Assembly (NCBI RefSeq): GCF_051020975.1
Contig: NC_135036.1
Span: forward strand, 3,286,001 to 3,350,000
DNA length: 64,000 nt
Direction: 5' to 3'
From: Osmia lignaria lignaria
Taxonomy: Eukaryota; Arthropoda; Insecta; Hymenoptera; Megachilidae
Part shown: positions 48,005 through 61,141 of the stretch, one piece after another
Layout: every line of letters starts with the position of its first letter
How positions within the stretch are numbered: position 1 is the first letter of the stretch
Program-made: the position numbers and the translations under genes
The notes under the pieces: generated by a model
Database searches by the model: none
What the model was told of the DNA's origin: nothing
Seen by the model: the letters and a program-made list of their open reading frames with translations, nothing else

Positions 48005-51000
48005 CAACAGTCATGGATTTATGTATATTACACATCATGGGAGGAAAATCATTCGTATGAATCCTCTTGTCACTTATCATCACGTCCTTATTTTTATCAA
48101 TGTCATCTAATGTAAGTAATTTTTTTTTACACGTGAAACATCTTTTAATGGCCACTGTGCAAATTACAATTTCATACATCAAAAGCGTTGCGAGTGATTC
48201 CCAACGTAACTAAAGAAATACCGTGCTACGACATTGATTTAATATAATATTAAACATGTAAACTGGGGATTTTTTTTTAATCGGAGGGAAGAAAGTTCTC
48301 TAAATGTTGAGAATACTGACTATTTCGAATACGTTGTCGGTATTCTTTTTGTGTCTTAAATTCGATGTTGAGTAATTGAATGGGCTATATATAGTAGATA
48401 AAATAAATAATACTGATTATTATCTCACAATCTATTAAGTATATCAAAACGCGTGTTAAGATTCACTTTAAAAAAGCAAAAAAAAAAAAAAGAAACAGAC
48501 ATGCGTTTGTTTTACTTCTACAGCGAGTTTATCATACAAATTTTGTATGCTTCGAAATACACATTTTTCATTCTTTTTTTACACCAAACTAATAACGTGT
48601 TTATATATTAAATAGTTTTGCTCTAACTCCGTTATAAATGTGTGTGATATTCTATGCAGAAAAGATTTTTTAATTTATTATCCAATCGATATCAGAATAA
48701 TTGTATGTAACATGTAGTTATGGATAGAATAATTTAATAATTGTTCAAGGATTTCCACAAAGATCTAGTGAACGTATGTGTGTAGGTTGTGACTTTGTTT
48801 TAACTTGGGACTAGTATAAAAAAAAAGTGTTCTTTATGCAAAATTGTATATAAATTTTTCGTTTTTATAAACTTAAGAGTTAAAGAAGAAAAAAAAGAAT
48901 TGACAATTTGTTATTAGGATTAACAGCAAGCATTTCCAACTTGCCAAACGTCTTGCTAGCTTTGTATAGCACGACGAAAATTGGAAAGATTTTCTAAGTA
49001 AAGATGAAAGTGGAAGTTGTAAAACTTTATTGTGAAAAGTAAATTGCAGATTTAAGTCTTGATTTTTCAAGGACTATCTCTCGTGATAAGGACAATGTTC
49101 ACGATTGCAACACAGAGTGTTTTAACCAAGCTCTTGCTATGGATAGGCACCAGAAAGACTTTTTTATGTTTATTTAAAAACAAGACTGAAAATAATATTG
49201 TATGAAAGCCAACGTATTGAGAAGTCTCTCAGAAACAATCAATTCCTTTGTTCAATTTCTTTCATCTCAATTTATATAGTATCGTAGATTGATACAATAT
49301 GATATATGATACAATATTATGCAACATGACACAAATACAATAATAATTGCTTTTACAATATTCATATATAATTTGCAGTAGATTATATGAAGTTTAGCGT
49401 CAGAGATTGTATTAGTTTATTTACTGGTTATTTTTATATTACTTTATTCAACACATTCTGAAAGTAACGAAGAAATTATATGTATATCTGGAATTTTGGT
49501 TTCTTGAATATATATATATATATCTTTTTTTTGTTGGATAAGGATATTTTAAGGGAACTAGTACATTTCTTAACATAATATGTTTTGCATCTAGAATGGT
49601 ATAATGGTATTAAGAGCGATAAATTATCGGAGATAGAAATATAGCATCAATTTAAAAAGTAATGTAACTTGTAAACTTGTATATTGACCTAGAAACTAAA
49701 AATCTACTCCGTAATATGGGTGACGAGAAAAAACGAAAATAAATATTATATTTGCAATCTTGTTCTTTAGAAACATTTTAGTAATTTGTTCGTAAAAGTA
49801 CTTCGTCTTTACTTTTATAAATATTAATGTCAAAAATAGTATTATACAAAAACTAATAACTTTCTAAACAAAAGAAAAAATAGCAAGAAGGATCATTTGT
49901 ATATGAAATTATTTTTTTACTTGCGTTAATGCAGTTCGAACAATTAACACAATTTATACGAGCAATTAATACCTCACATATAAAATACACTTTTTGATAC
50001 GATTTTCATTAGTTTTTGTATAAAACTGCGATCCTTACCGTGCTTCATTCATTTACCTGTCTATAGCACAAGCAATTCATTGTGCGTCCTAAGGAAATGA
50101 TTTTTAGACAAACCAGAGAAATATTTGTTTCAGTAATAAGATATAAAGACATGCAAGTAACAAAGTATATTTTAACTACTTCTGTTAAAATAAAAAGGAG
50201 AAAAAAGTAAAAATAGCAACAGAAGATTTGGTTATCTTTAGTAGAAATTCATCTATCAGTGTGTTATTAAACTTCAGAAAATTTAAGACCCACTTTACAG
50301 TTCATTGTAATGGTACTTGCTTTTTCTTTCTTCAAATAAATTAACGTACATTATCATACAGGGTTCATTTTTCTGTGATGTACGTTTTATAACTTCTTTC
50401 TTTCCACTGTACATACTGTTAACATTATACAATAATTTTATATCAGTTATTTCTCGCCTATCCTGTAATCCAGTTTACTGTATAAAATTATTAAACGCAT
50501 AAAAAGGGAACCTCTATGATCAGAGACATTGTGTAATATAGGGCAGGTTTCAATATCTTCGTTATTGCATGCAAAAGAAAGGTCCATGGAACAACAATTT
50601 TAAAAGCAAAACACTTGTATACTCCTCTTGCTTCGATTGCACTTCTTCGTTTAATTTAATATAATTCTCTTTCTTTTGTTTTTGTACAAACAGAATTTGA
50701 AGCATAATAATGTAGAAAATATCAACTGTAAGATTATATAACTTAGTTTATGGTGAAAATGAAAGGAGTATAAGAAGAAATTCTATTCCCCTTCTCACAA
50801 CTTATTATAAAGAACCACGTTTTCATTAACGAGAGTCTTCAAGTCTGACAAATTATTTATTTGACTAGGATACCAAGAACGGAGGCATGTACATAAATCA
50901 CACGTATTCGATTGTCCTTCAGTTTTCCCACAAACTAAGTGACAAAATGAAAATATATATATATATATATATATATAATATAATATATTAGTGATACGAT

Positions 51001-51833
51001 GTATGAAATAAAAAAGCAAAGTAAAGAAGAAATCGGAAATTAAGTCATAAATAGAGTTATAATTAAATGCTAAATAATTATAGCTGATATTATTAAGAGC
51101 ACTTTGCTTGTACTGTTGCAATTCTCGACTTGCATGTGTACAGCTATGTACATTTATATATATATATATAATATATATAATATTATATATATATTATAAA
51201 AAAAAAGATCATTTTCACATGATCGCGTTAAATAAGTAAACTTATTGAATAAACATACATGTGTTCTTTTTCCATCGCTTTTATACATATACATATATCT
51301 GTTCTGATAGCCTACATACTATGTTATTTTATTTCTCAGTTGTTTATAATTAATACGGTTTGGTACGTAATTGACCCTTTTAAGAGTACAGTATTGGTCA
51401 CGTTATCACCCACATATCTGCATTAAGCTAATATTTGCTTCTTTACTATATCACATAATTTATTATCTTCATAAGAGTTACTTATATCAGATAACAAAAA
51501 TTCTAAAAATATGCAAAAGTTTTTATTTTGCGTATCTCTGATAACCATCCATTTGAATGAAACAAATTATGTACAGTACAAATGGCCATTATAATGATCA
51601 TTTTTAGTGAGAAAAAGATGACATAATCAGTACACAATTATTTCATTAAAGATAGCAATTTCTACAGAATAACTGACGTCATTGTACAACATTTGTTTTG
51701 CATTCAATCTTATTATTAAGTTCATCTCACCATGTTCATAAGATTGGATACAAAAGAATTACACGAAACAAGGTAATCATTTAGCTGAATCAGAGTTAAT
51801 TTACCAAACGAGTTAATGTAAAAGCCTACCGTT
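48005..51833. other. Convergent 3' region between SPPL3 and Orai
   Basis: About 3.8 kb of AT-rich DNA, probably long 3' UTRs of the two converging genes. It includes TA-dinucleotide runs near 49510, 50950 and 51160. No coding or RNA gene recognised. Confidence 0.45.
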
Positions 51834-54800
51834 TTATACGCTGCTCTGTCCCATCGTCACGTTATCTAAATTCCTTTTAATACTTTCCAATTCGTTCATA
51901 TCAGAGACGGATGATTCACATTTATAAACTACCAACGAATGATAAAAGTGAACAGCGAATGCAATGAACACTATGAGCACCGGTATCACTATGATAGTAC
52001 TGGCAGTAGCTGCGGTGAACGAGTAATCCCAGAATTTCACCCAACAGAGTATGGCTACCTCTACTAGGAACAGAAACAAACCTAATACCGTGGAAAATGC
52101 CCATGCTAATTCGATAAAACCCCGCATTCTTTCGTGCGGTGATTCCGTAACGAGACGCGACATCTGAAGTTTACTGACAGCCTCGATATTGGGTAATAAA
52201 TATGTGCTTATCATTAAAGCAAAGATGTGTACTGATACTAGAACGGTTGTGCAAACAGCGAATATCACAAACAGCCATTCTGGGACCGCGGTTGGCTCGT
52301 TTATCTGTAACTCCACCATAGCCACCTGGAAAGATAAAGAAGAGAAGAAAAGATTTACCATTTTAATACCATCCAATAAAGGCAAGTATTTCTAAGAAAT
52401 ATTTTGTACATCAACCTTGGAGCTGTACGAATAGCTGTCTAAAGCTATTCTTGAATTGCACGGTTCTTCTTGGAATATGTAATTTCAGATGCTTATAATG
52501 ATGGATGGTCGAAACTTCTTATGAGTTATTATGCTGTTCAAGAATATTCCAGTCCTCGTGATGATTTTCAAGGTTTATTGCAACCTTAACACGTTAAATG
52601 CCGCAGTGATAATTATTGTTAATATTAACATTATTTCTGGCTACTTCATTCATCCACCAAATATCCGCAACCCTAACTATAAAGGTAGTATATCCTTTAA
52701 GGGGTTACACCTAGTTAGGAGGCCGGAAAAAAGCGATTTTTTAAGTATTTTTTTTTTTTGCAAAGAAGTTTGCATTTATTTACATTGAATTAAGTTGATC
52801 TTCACGTATACACTAATACCTATATATATATTTTTCAAAATATTGATTTAGTTAATATAAGGTAAAACCTTGTCTTTAATTGAAGGTTTTATTATTCATT
52901 TTATAAACAATTTAAAACGAAATTTTTTGTCGAAAATGTCAATTTTTTTTTTTTGAGAAGCCGCCATTTTGTGATATTTTGCTTATTCCTTCGATTAAAG
53001 ACAAGATTTTACCTTATATTAACTAAATCTTCATTGCTGTTTGATTTCAGATGATCCAGTCCAGAGATATCTTGCTCACCGCAAGACGCCTTCTTTTGGG
53101 GGTGCTCTCGGAGATCGGCCCTAGCGGCTCGATAAATCAATATTTTTGTAAAAAAAAAAATATGAGTATCAACTTAATTCAATGTAAAAAGATTCATTAA
53201 AATAAATTCAAACGTCTTCTCAAAAAAAATATTTGAAAAATCGCTTCTTTTCGACCTCCTGACTAGGTATAACCCTTTAGGTGCTTAATACTTTTGATAA
53301 ACGGACCATACGTGTACGTAATTACAATATGTGATTGTTATTCCGTTTAAAAATTGAAACATGTTTGTTCACGAACAATAGACTGTTAAATGCTTAAGGG
53401 AATCTAATCTAGTAATTGTATAAACACGTTTATAGCACTTAAAGAGTTAATTATACAATTGTACAATATTTGAGGTATCGAGCATCGATGTCCCTCATAA
53501 CCAGTCAATGCGTTAATGACAGAGGACGAATGATTAGTAAACAAATACTAATATTACTAGTTCTGTGTACGTAGACCGGTAATACTAGATCGAAGGCGGG
53601 TCCATTGAATGTTTGATAATCAATTATACGTTAGCGTGATGCTTATTGTTAAAAATGTGATATTTGTCTTATGTAATCACAGATGAGTCCGAAGATTACA
53701 CGGAATTGTCGTCCAAGTCTATTTAATGATTTTCAGGAAACAGTTGTATAATCCATCGCGGGTTCTCTGATTCTACAAATATATACACATACACGCAGGT
53801 TCTCCTTGGAAAAATTAACTTGACGAAGAATTTTTACCCGCTACGACCATTTGGAATTTACATCAACATCATTTTATTTTTTATCGCCAACGAGATGTTT
53901 CACGCATCGCAGGCATTCGATAATAATCGTACATCATCGATCAGATCATCAAAGAGACGTTTAACCGAGGAAACACGATAGACAAGGAATTTTTCAACAG
54001 AACGCAATAACATTAACCCTTGTTTCTTAAACATGGATGAATTTTGTCCAGGATAGTTCCAAGGGTAGTCATTTTTTGGAAACCAAAGTAAACAGATTCT
54101 CATTCACCCTTCTAAATAAAATGATTCCATAGTGGAATCCGGTCATACAAGGTCAACTTCCTCTATCAATTACTCGTCGAATAGCTTTCTATAGAAAACA
54201 CAAAGGATCCACACGAAGACATTCAAATTTTCTATTACAATATGCTTAATTAATTAATATATGTCTCATTATATTTTCACTGTGGCATTCAACGTGTTAG
54301 TATTCATTTTGTAAGAAAACCGAAACCATGGTATTCTAAACAATTATAAATTATACCGTGCCATATTACATAGGTACGTTCTTTTTTTACTGCATCATTT
54401 AACTACTTTTTGTTTGCTAAAGCAGATACCACTCACCATAGCAAATCCACTTAACAGTTCCGACGTTGTTGCGGTCGCTTTCAACTTAGCTCTGCTCATG
54501 TGAAGTCTTCGCCACGAGAGACCTTCGGGACCGTCTTGGTCTTGGTCTGTGTGATGAGAAGATGGTGTTTGTGGTGGTTGAGATCCTGCACACGTACAGC
54601 AACATGTGTACGGCGCCACATTGTTTCCTGAGATATGACTGTTCGAATGGGGACTCGAAAACGGAAGGCTGCCCATCGATCTCATATCTAATGCTACATA
54701 ACGATTCTGTCTGTTTCTAGGCGATAGAACCAATTCACTCTGCGAAGGATACAACGTGCTTTTAGATGTCTGACAAGAGTAACTCAGATTATCACCGATT

Positions 54801-55030
54801 TGACTCTGTTTCGGGAGATAAGCGATAGAAGTTGGTCTTACTCTTTGATTTGCGTACGTTAATTGGGTAAAGTCAATCTGAGTCGATTTATTTAACTTTC
54901 CTGGTATATCCTCGATGCTCTTGTTCATCGGGATCGCATTGATTTTTCGTTGTTTCTCATCTTGTATCGGTGCATTGTTCTTATTAGATGTATCCTTTTC
55001 AGCGAACGGACCGAGATTGTTGTTCGACAT
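51834..55030 (-). CDS. Orai: Orai, CRAC calcium channel pore subunit
   Basis: Two coding exons on the minus strand, 55030-54437 and 52325-51834, give 361 aa. Residues 1-165 are a disordered Ser/Asn-rich cytoplasmic tail with a CCCTC cluster. The conserved block begins at LSWRRLHMSRAKLKA and runs into TM1, LLSGFAMVAMVE, with the selectivity-filter Glu at residue 203 just after the exon junction. TM2-TM4 follow (FALMIST, ELAWAFSTVLGL, VLIVFIAFAVHFYHSLV), and PNIEAVS and ESPHER are the family hallmarks. Orai hexamers open when STIM on the ER senses store depletion. Against my memory of human Orai1, the pore-base Arg91 position appears to be Thr188 and the Ala94 position Glu191. The intron contains a foldback element. 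Alternative first exons, known in flies, were not found. Confidence 0.97.
52696..53279. mobile_element. Foldback element in the Orai intron
   Basis: Left end TTAAGGGGTTACACCTAGTT and right end ACTAGGTATAACCCTTTA are inverted. Inner arms pair near AGTTAATATAAGGTAAAACCTTGTCTTTAAT (52850) and its complement (52990). The interior near 53070-53130 is GC-richer. Non-coding. Confidence 0.7.
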
Positions 55031-57975
55031 AGTTGCCGCGTCCTGGTTACGACGAGCCTGCCGCCAAATTCTTGCTGACCCGACACCTGACTGCGAAGAA
55101 TAACCCGCCTACCTCATCGATGGTACACCTCGGTGAAACAAGTTCAAGGAATCGTGGCACAGTTCTTCGCGTTATTTAATTCACCAACACCTCAACCATT
55201 GTGTTTCCTTTCGAAAGGATTGGCTCACCGCGGCACACGTTTAAACAATCACTGTGGCGATTATTGTACGTTCAAGTTCTACCGTCTTGTTCCATGTCTT
55301 CGGTGGGACGTTCAATTACTTTGCGAACGGTATATCATATTATATTTTCCGTGAAAACACGACAGGTCGCACCGAACGTTTATCAATATGATGCATCGTA
55401 GGCGCGACACTGAACGGTACAGCTGGCCGATGGTGTCAAGCAGCACATATTTCTCAAGATGTTATTTTAGAAAGAGAGACAAGCCAGCGTGCGTGGTATG
55501 GTGCACGCGTTTCAGTAATAGAGTGACGAACGGAGAAGGAGAAAAAAATAAGCAGCAACTAGAGACCCGAACGACTCTGGAACACTGACCCAATCCCGCT
55601 ATTGCATTGTCGAGAAACACCACATGACGTACATACCCGTCTGAATCATAACAGTAGTATTAATTGCCTCGGAGCCATATCGGACACATAATAACCGGCT
55701 ACGGGCTGCCTTAACCGTGTATGTACGTGAGCGTTTCCCGACGAAGATGTGCACACGCCTCTCCTCTCTCACGTGTCCTCGCTGAAAGATGCGACTGCGG
55801 CCAATGACGCTTGTTTTTCTTGCCTTTGAGAATGAGATAAGGTAAAACGTATCTGGCCAGGTATCGAGACGCCGCCGGTAATAATGCAATTAATTTGCGG
55901 TTAAAGGGAAATCCCTGTAGCGGTTCTCATTTGCTACACTTTACATTTTTTGTTTTCCCCTTGATAAGGTGATAAATTTCTGTATTTCACGAATTCCATT
56001 ATCATCATTTTGAGATACAGTGACGAACATCAAGATATTGATGAATGCCTCGGGGCTCACAAAAGGCCGGCATCATGTCTAATTTCACTGCGATAATTAA
56101 CGAATTAATTATATAATTTCCTACGCATTGTTAAATCATAAGGTATTCGATTAAAAATAATTATTGTAAGATTTACAAACGCACAATTTGCTTTCACTGT
56201 TAACAGGCGGCACGGTTCAAAATCACTTGCTCGCAGGATGTGTCTGAAATCGCGTAAATCGATTGAAACGAGACGCGCACTTTATATTTACAAGTGGCAC
56301 GAGAATTTTTCTCGCATGCAGATAAGCAGAGGTTCGTGATGCACACGAAAGGTGCATTTATTGAAACGCATACTTTGGAATCAATGTGGAAAAACCACTT
56401 TCAATCGCAGCCAATACGGTGGAGGACGAGCTGGGATTATTTACGAAAGACCACCCGTCCTCGACAGCAGAAATAGCGGTTGCTTTTCCGCCTCTTTCGT
56501 ATCTATCCAGTTCAGTGCAATCGTCATTGGTGCACGCGATGCATGAACAACATTTTTCTCAGGTTACCGGCATTTCAACATGTTGACTGCCATATCAGTT
56601 ATCATATTTATCAGAAAGGAAAATTAAAGAAAATTCTAAGTAGTATTGATATTATATTAATTTTATAAGGTATCTAGTTGGAAATTCCACACTATAAACG
56701 CCATAGGGGATCACCGGTATTACGAATCGAATATACTCGAATAACTGATAGTGGTAATTCCAACCTCTTCATTTTGAATGTCCAAAGAAAATGTATTTTA
56801 TATTAAGCAACCACTTTAGACAATAAAACATATTACGTGCTTTTTGTATTCCGCGTAACAAGCAAAAGATGACGTAGGACAGGTTTCAAGAAACCGTGTG
56901 AATGTATGCCATCGACGATTTATAGAAAAAGATTTATCTATCTACAGTCTCGTTTGCATTCTCGATTGTGTACGTTTAGAATAGGAACTTCTTGAGTAAG
57001 TACATAGCTAGGAAAACTGATAAAATCATTGTGAAAAGCAATAATATAGTTCATGTTTTCCATTGATTTTTATTGTGTTTTGCACGACTGAAACATTCCA
57101 GTTACCTCACATACAAAGGCGTTACGTGGAAAGATTAGGAGATTGAGACTAAGGTCTGAATAAAAGTAGCATAATGGTAAAAGGAAATTTTTTTTTCGTT
57201 TCCTATGTCACGTGTCGACCTTTCATAGTTAAACTGGTTCTAAACTACTGTCAAATTGAAAATTCATGCAGAGGGGATAGAAATAGTTTCTCGGCCGTAA
57301 ATTAGGAACTTGAACAAAATAACATCAAGCAAAATTCACAGTAAAATATTTTCATTGTCTTAATAAGTAATGATACATATTATAATTTAATTGTAAGAGA
57401 ATCTTAATTTCTTATTAACTTCACAGTTAGGTTTTATAAGATTTATTTTCCAGATTATTTAAGAAAGGAATGCTAAAATATGTATGATTGTATTGCTTAT
57501 AACATGAAATTGTAAAATGTAGAGCATATCTGTTCCTACAACCAGGCAACAAAGAATTCTCGCAGCGGTGTATATCCGGTTGCAGTTTTCAAGGTGCAAT
57601 TGTAAACTATTGCACATTTATCGATAAATGTTGTTAGTGTTGGGCAATTTAATAATATTTCTATCCGGACTGTCATAAATCTATTAGATTATATTTAATG
57701 CATAATGTACGGTATAATATAATACATTTAAAAGTTTATCCAGAAATTGATATAATTATATGGTTTGTACTCCTTGCTTTCAAGTTTTTTTAAAAATAAA
57801 TATATATTATAAAGATAATTCGCGAAGAATTAAATACTCTTTATAATCAAAATGTTATTCCAGTTAATTTGATATTAAAAATGTAATGCAATTGCATTTA
57901 CATATTTTTTCGCAACATTTGTTCATGCGAGAATATTCCAGCGATTTGTAGAAAAGATTTGTTTCACCGCGGCAC
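55031..57975. other. Orai upstream region and intergenic DNA, no further gene
   Basis: Probably holds the Orai 5' UTR and promoter close to 55.0-55.4 kb. Small overlapping frames near 55.1-55.9 and 56.3-56.6 kb show no family resemblance. The remainder is AT-rich. Confidence 0.4.
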
Positions 57976-57979
57976 GATA

Positions 57980-57991
57980 TGCGCATGCGCA
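57980..57991. promoter_or_regulatory. NRF-1 / erect-wing palindrome TGCGCATGCGCA
   Basis: A perfect 12-bp palindromic NRF-1 consensus in an otherwise AT-rich area, about 1.3 kb upstream of the HCFC1R1-like ATG. Such sites typically mark TATA-less housekeeping promoters, so transcription of the downstream gene may start near here. Confidence 0.5.
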
Positions 57992-58715
57992 AAGTTTTCA
58001 TAGTAGCCAAACTTACAAGCTTAAAGCCTCAGTTTGGATGTATGGTTGCTAAGATCACTGTGTGTTATTGTCGTTTGAGGCAGTTAATCTCATAGTTTGT
58101 GTATATACAACTTGAATAATTCTTGTGTGTATTTGTTTAGTAAAGAAGGCATCACATAAACTGTTTATCATATAACATTAAATGACTTCTTCCATACGCT
58201 TGACGGATTGGTCCATTGTGATACTGTGAGGGACGAAAACAAACAACTGGTTCTGTGCGATCTTTCTCGAATGATGCATCAAATATCGTAGAGCGAATTG
58301 TTGATAAATATATCACAACTCATCAGATTCCAGATCTTTTCTGCATACGTTAACAGACGTATACATTGTTTTACAGAAACGTGTTCATTTTGTGATCAGC
58401 TTATAAGTGAACGATAGAGGTTAGCGTCTGGCAGAGTTGAAGAATTTGTATCGTACATTTTTTTTATAGCTGTGCCAAAAGCGTATGTTACACAACACGA
58501 ATGCTTTTGTGAAATTGTACGGAAGCATTGCTTTGTTACGACGCAAACTCTAAGCCTGAAGCGTGTTCTCTAGAGCTCTCAGTGGTTCCAAATGACAGTA
58601 GGCACTTCTTTATCTATAAATTTTATACAGTAATTTAATGAAAAATAGATAAATAAATAAAAGAACAAAATATTGTAGAAGTTATAGTACATTGCCCAGA
58701 AATTTAATTAAATTT

Positions 58716-59287
58716 GGTTGAACTTTACTTCAGGGGCCCAAAAATTATGGCCTTTTTTTTTATCTTCTTGAAGTATTTAACGAGTAGAATCTAAAAATCC
58801 TAGTTTTAAGGCGCGGAATCCATCGGTTCAGAAGTTATGCGTGTGTAAAACTGAGCGTTTTTAGTGTATTTGACATGTTACTTCGACACCATATTGCTTG
58901 TTGTCCAATGAGTGGAGTCGCCGTCGGTAAAACAGAATTATTTATATATACATACATAAGTGGCGGCCTAAACTCGGTATACCTAAGGTTAGTTTTTTTT
59001 TTTTATAAACAATATCCTCTCGGATTTGATAAGAATTGATGTTACTCACACCCAACGAATAGAGTTCAACTGGTGGCCGGGAAAGGATTGGATGCGGGGA
59101 AGAGTCAATTTGGCGTCGAAATAACCTGTCAAATACGCTAAAACCGCTCACTTTTACACATGCATAACTTTTGAACCGATGGATTCCGCGCCTTAAAACT
59201 TAGGTTTTTAGATTCTACTCGTTAAATACTTTAAGAAGATAAAAAAAAAAGGCCATAATTTTTGTGCCCCCAAAGTAAAGTTCAACC
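58716..59287 (+). mobile_element. IS1595/Merlin-like DNA transposon remnant, copy 2
   Basis: 572-bp element with ends GGTTGAACTTTACTT and AAAGTTCAACC. Arms of about 170 bp are inverted and share words with the element at 22354-23131 (CTAAAAATC..., TTATGCGTGTGTAAAA). On the plus strand near 59040-59120 it keeps a transposase fragment, THTQRIEFNWWPGKDWMRGR, the homologue of THTQQIESNWRPAKDWMRGR in copy 1. Its right end is only 13 bp before the ATG of the HCFC1R1-like gene. Confidence 0.65.
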
Positions 59288-59299
59288 ATAGCATTATCT

Positions 59300-60126
59300 A
59301 TGAAGTATCAAATGTATTTTCCTCCTCCGGTTCAGAATGCAATGGGAGGAGCAAATCTTCATACACCCTCGTCCATATTTCAACACATGATGGGTCAACA
59401 AAGTACATCACAATCTGGGCCATGGTTACAAATGCCACAAGTGCCTCCAATGTCAATATCATGGAGTTTGCCAGCCATGCAGCAACCTGAATTAGTCAGA
59501 TTTACTGGTGGACCAAGTTTTGAACCTATTGCCCACCAGAAGAGAAAACTTGAAACACCTGATCTGTTGGATATGTATGTAACATAAATATATGTTATAA
59601 TACTTGATGTTTCAATTCTATATCTAATAAATTATAATATTGCAGGAGGCAGACAAAACAATTCATAACGGAAGAAAAAATGGCTGCACATTTCAAGGAT
59701 CTGCACATTAGTTCTAGTTTTCAGTCACACTCTTCGGTAGCATCAACTTCAACAGCTGGTATACAACCATCGAACCTCCCTAAGGAGCTGAACATGGAAC
59801 TAGACATGGATGCAGCTAATGTTGTTGATGCAGATCAAGCAAAATCTGGACATCCCAGATTGATTCTATCCGAAGAATTAAAAAGACTCCAACAGGAACC
59901 CATTCTTCCATCTTCTTTGTTATCCAAATTGTAAGTATAAGTTATATGTTACAGTTTAACAGAAATACAATTTAGTTTAGTAAAGTCGATAAAAGCTTTA
60001 AAGATTTTCTCTTTCAGAGAGAGGCCCTCCATGGCTCTAGTTCTTTGGGAACCACCAAACAAACATTTACGTATTTTACCAACGCGAGATACACCGACTC
60101 CTATACCAAGTGCGTCCGATGATAAC

Positions 60127-60164
<38 letters not shown>

Positions 60165-60252
60165 CAACAACAACAACAATAATGAAACTATGTCTGATCT
60201 AAATCAAACAGTATCAAGTAATCGCTTAGTTTTTGAACCAATGGAATTATGA
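59300..60252 (+). CDS. Host cell factor C1 regulator 1-like protein
   Basis: Three coding exons, 59300-59574, 59646-59930 and 60018-60252, give about 264 aa. The conserved core KRKLETPDLLDMRQTKQF plus ITEEKMAAHFKDLHIS resembles HCFC1R1 (HPIP), which binds HCF-1 and promotes its export from the nucleus. The tail RDTPTPIPS ... FEPMEL matches its terminal GDTPSPP ... MEL. An N-terminal Met/Gln/Pro-rich stretch (MYFPPPVQ, WLQMPQVPPM) precedes it. I see no [D/E]HxY HCF-binding motif. Twenty consecutive Asn, encoded by a mixed AAT/AAC run at 60124-60183, lie near the C-terminus. The start is the first in-frame ATG after the transposon edge. An acceptor-like CATAG at 59287-59291 could join an upstream leader, so the 5' end is uncertain. 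Confidence 0.6.
60124..60183 (+). repeat. Coding AAT/AAC microsatellite (poly-Asn)
   Basis: Sixty bases, twenty codons, mostly AAT units followed by AAC units. It lies inside the third exon of the HCFC1R1-like gene and is likely polymorphic in length. Confidence 0.85.
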
Positions 60253-61141
60253 AGGTAATTCACTGGCATATTGCATTCACATTTTCGTATACTGTTAGAA
60301 GAGGAAGAGGAAAAAGAAGAAGAAGGATACGATATTGTGTTCTAAAATGTATGTAAATTAGGTGAAAAAAAAAAAAAAAAAAATATGTCATACCTTATAT
60401 TTTTTATTCGATACTGTTGTACTTGTGGAGCGTTGTAAAATAATAGGTATGAAGCCTTCTTATCGAATGAATTGGTTAACTAATTATTCAGTGAGGTTTT
60501 GTTACAATTATGTCTTTGAGTTAAAGAAATAAAAATACAAAAATAGTCATAATCAGATAATCAACTTCGTTTTGTATGTTAAATATGATTTGCGTGCGTA
60601 TATTAGACGCAGGAAAAAAAAATAGAAAAAAAGGAATTTATTCATTAATAAATGCGTTCACGGATTTAATGTAAAACTCAGTATTATTGTAATCATTATT
60701 AACACATTAAGCCAAATAATTCGATAGATATTAATTTCTGCTATTTTTGGAGTGTTATGTTGGATAGTTTGTTTCGTTATAAAAAGGAAAGTACGGTTTA
60801 AGGAACTGGAATGCATAAGGAATGTATAAAACTAAAAATACAACTTGGTAGTTTTATTTCTATACTGTATGTATACAATGTAATGTTAAGGCCATCGTAT
60901 GAAGTACAATTCAATTCATTGTATGAATGACATTTCGATTATCGCGAATGAATCTGATATGTTTTCGGATGTATGTTGATTTTGCATAAAAACATGACAA
61001 GATTTTATTAATATTGAGTTTTTCATTTATTTGTTATGAATGAAAGGTACATAGAAAAGAATGATAGGTATTGTTGAAAAAAAGAATTAAATATGTGCAA
61101 TCTCCTGCTCTTTTGGGGAAAGTTGAGTGATTTACGTTTCA
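60253..61141. other. Convergent 3' region before the FASN gene
   Basis: Probably the 3' UTRs of the HCFC1R1-like and FASN genes. Contains an A-run near 60370. No other gene seen. Confidence 0.45.

Noticed and set aside
53900..54103. 67-aa minus-strand frame in the Orai intron as an alternative first exon
   Set aside because: No donor in phase and no resemblance to known Orai N-termini.
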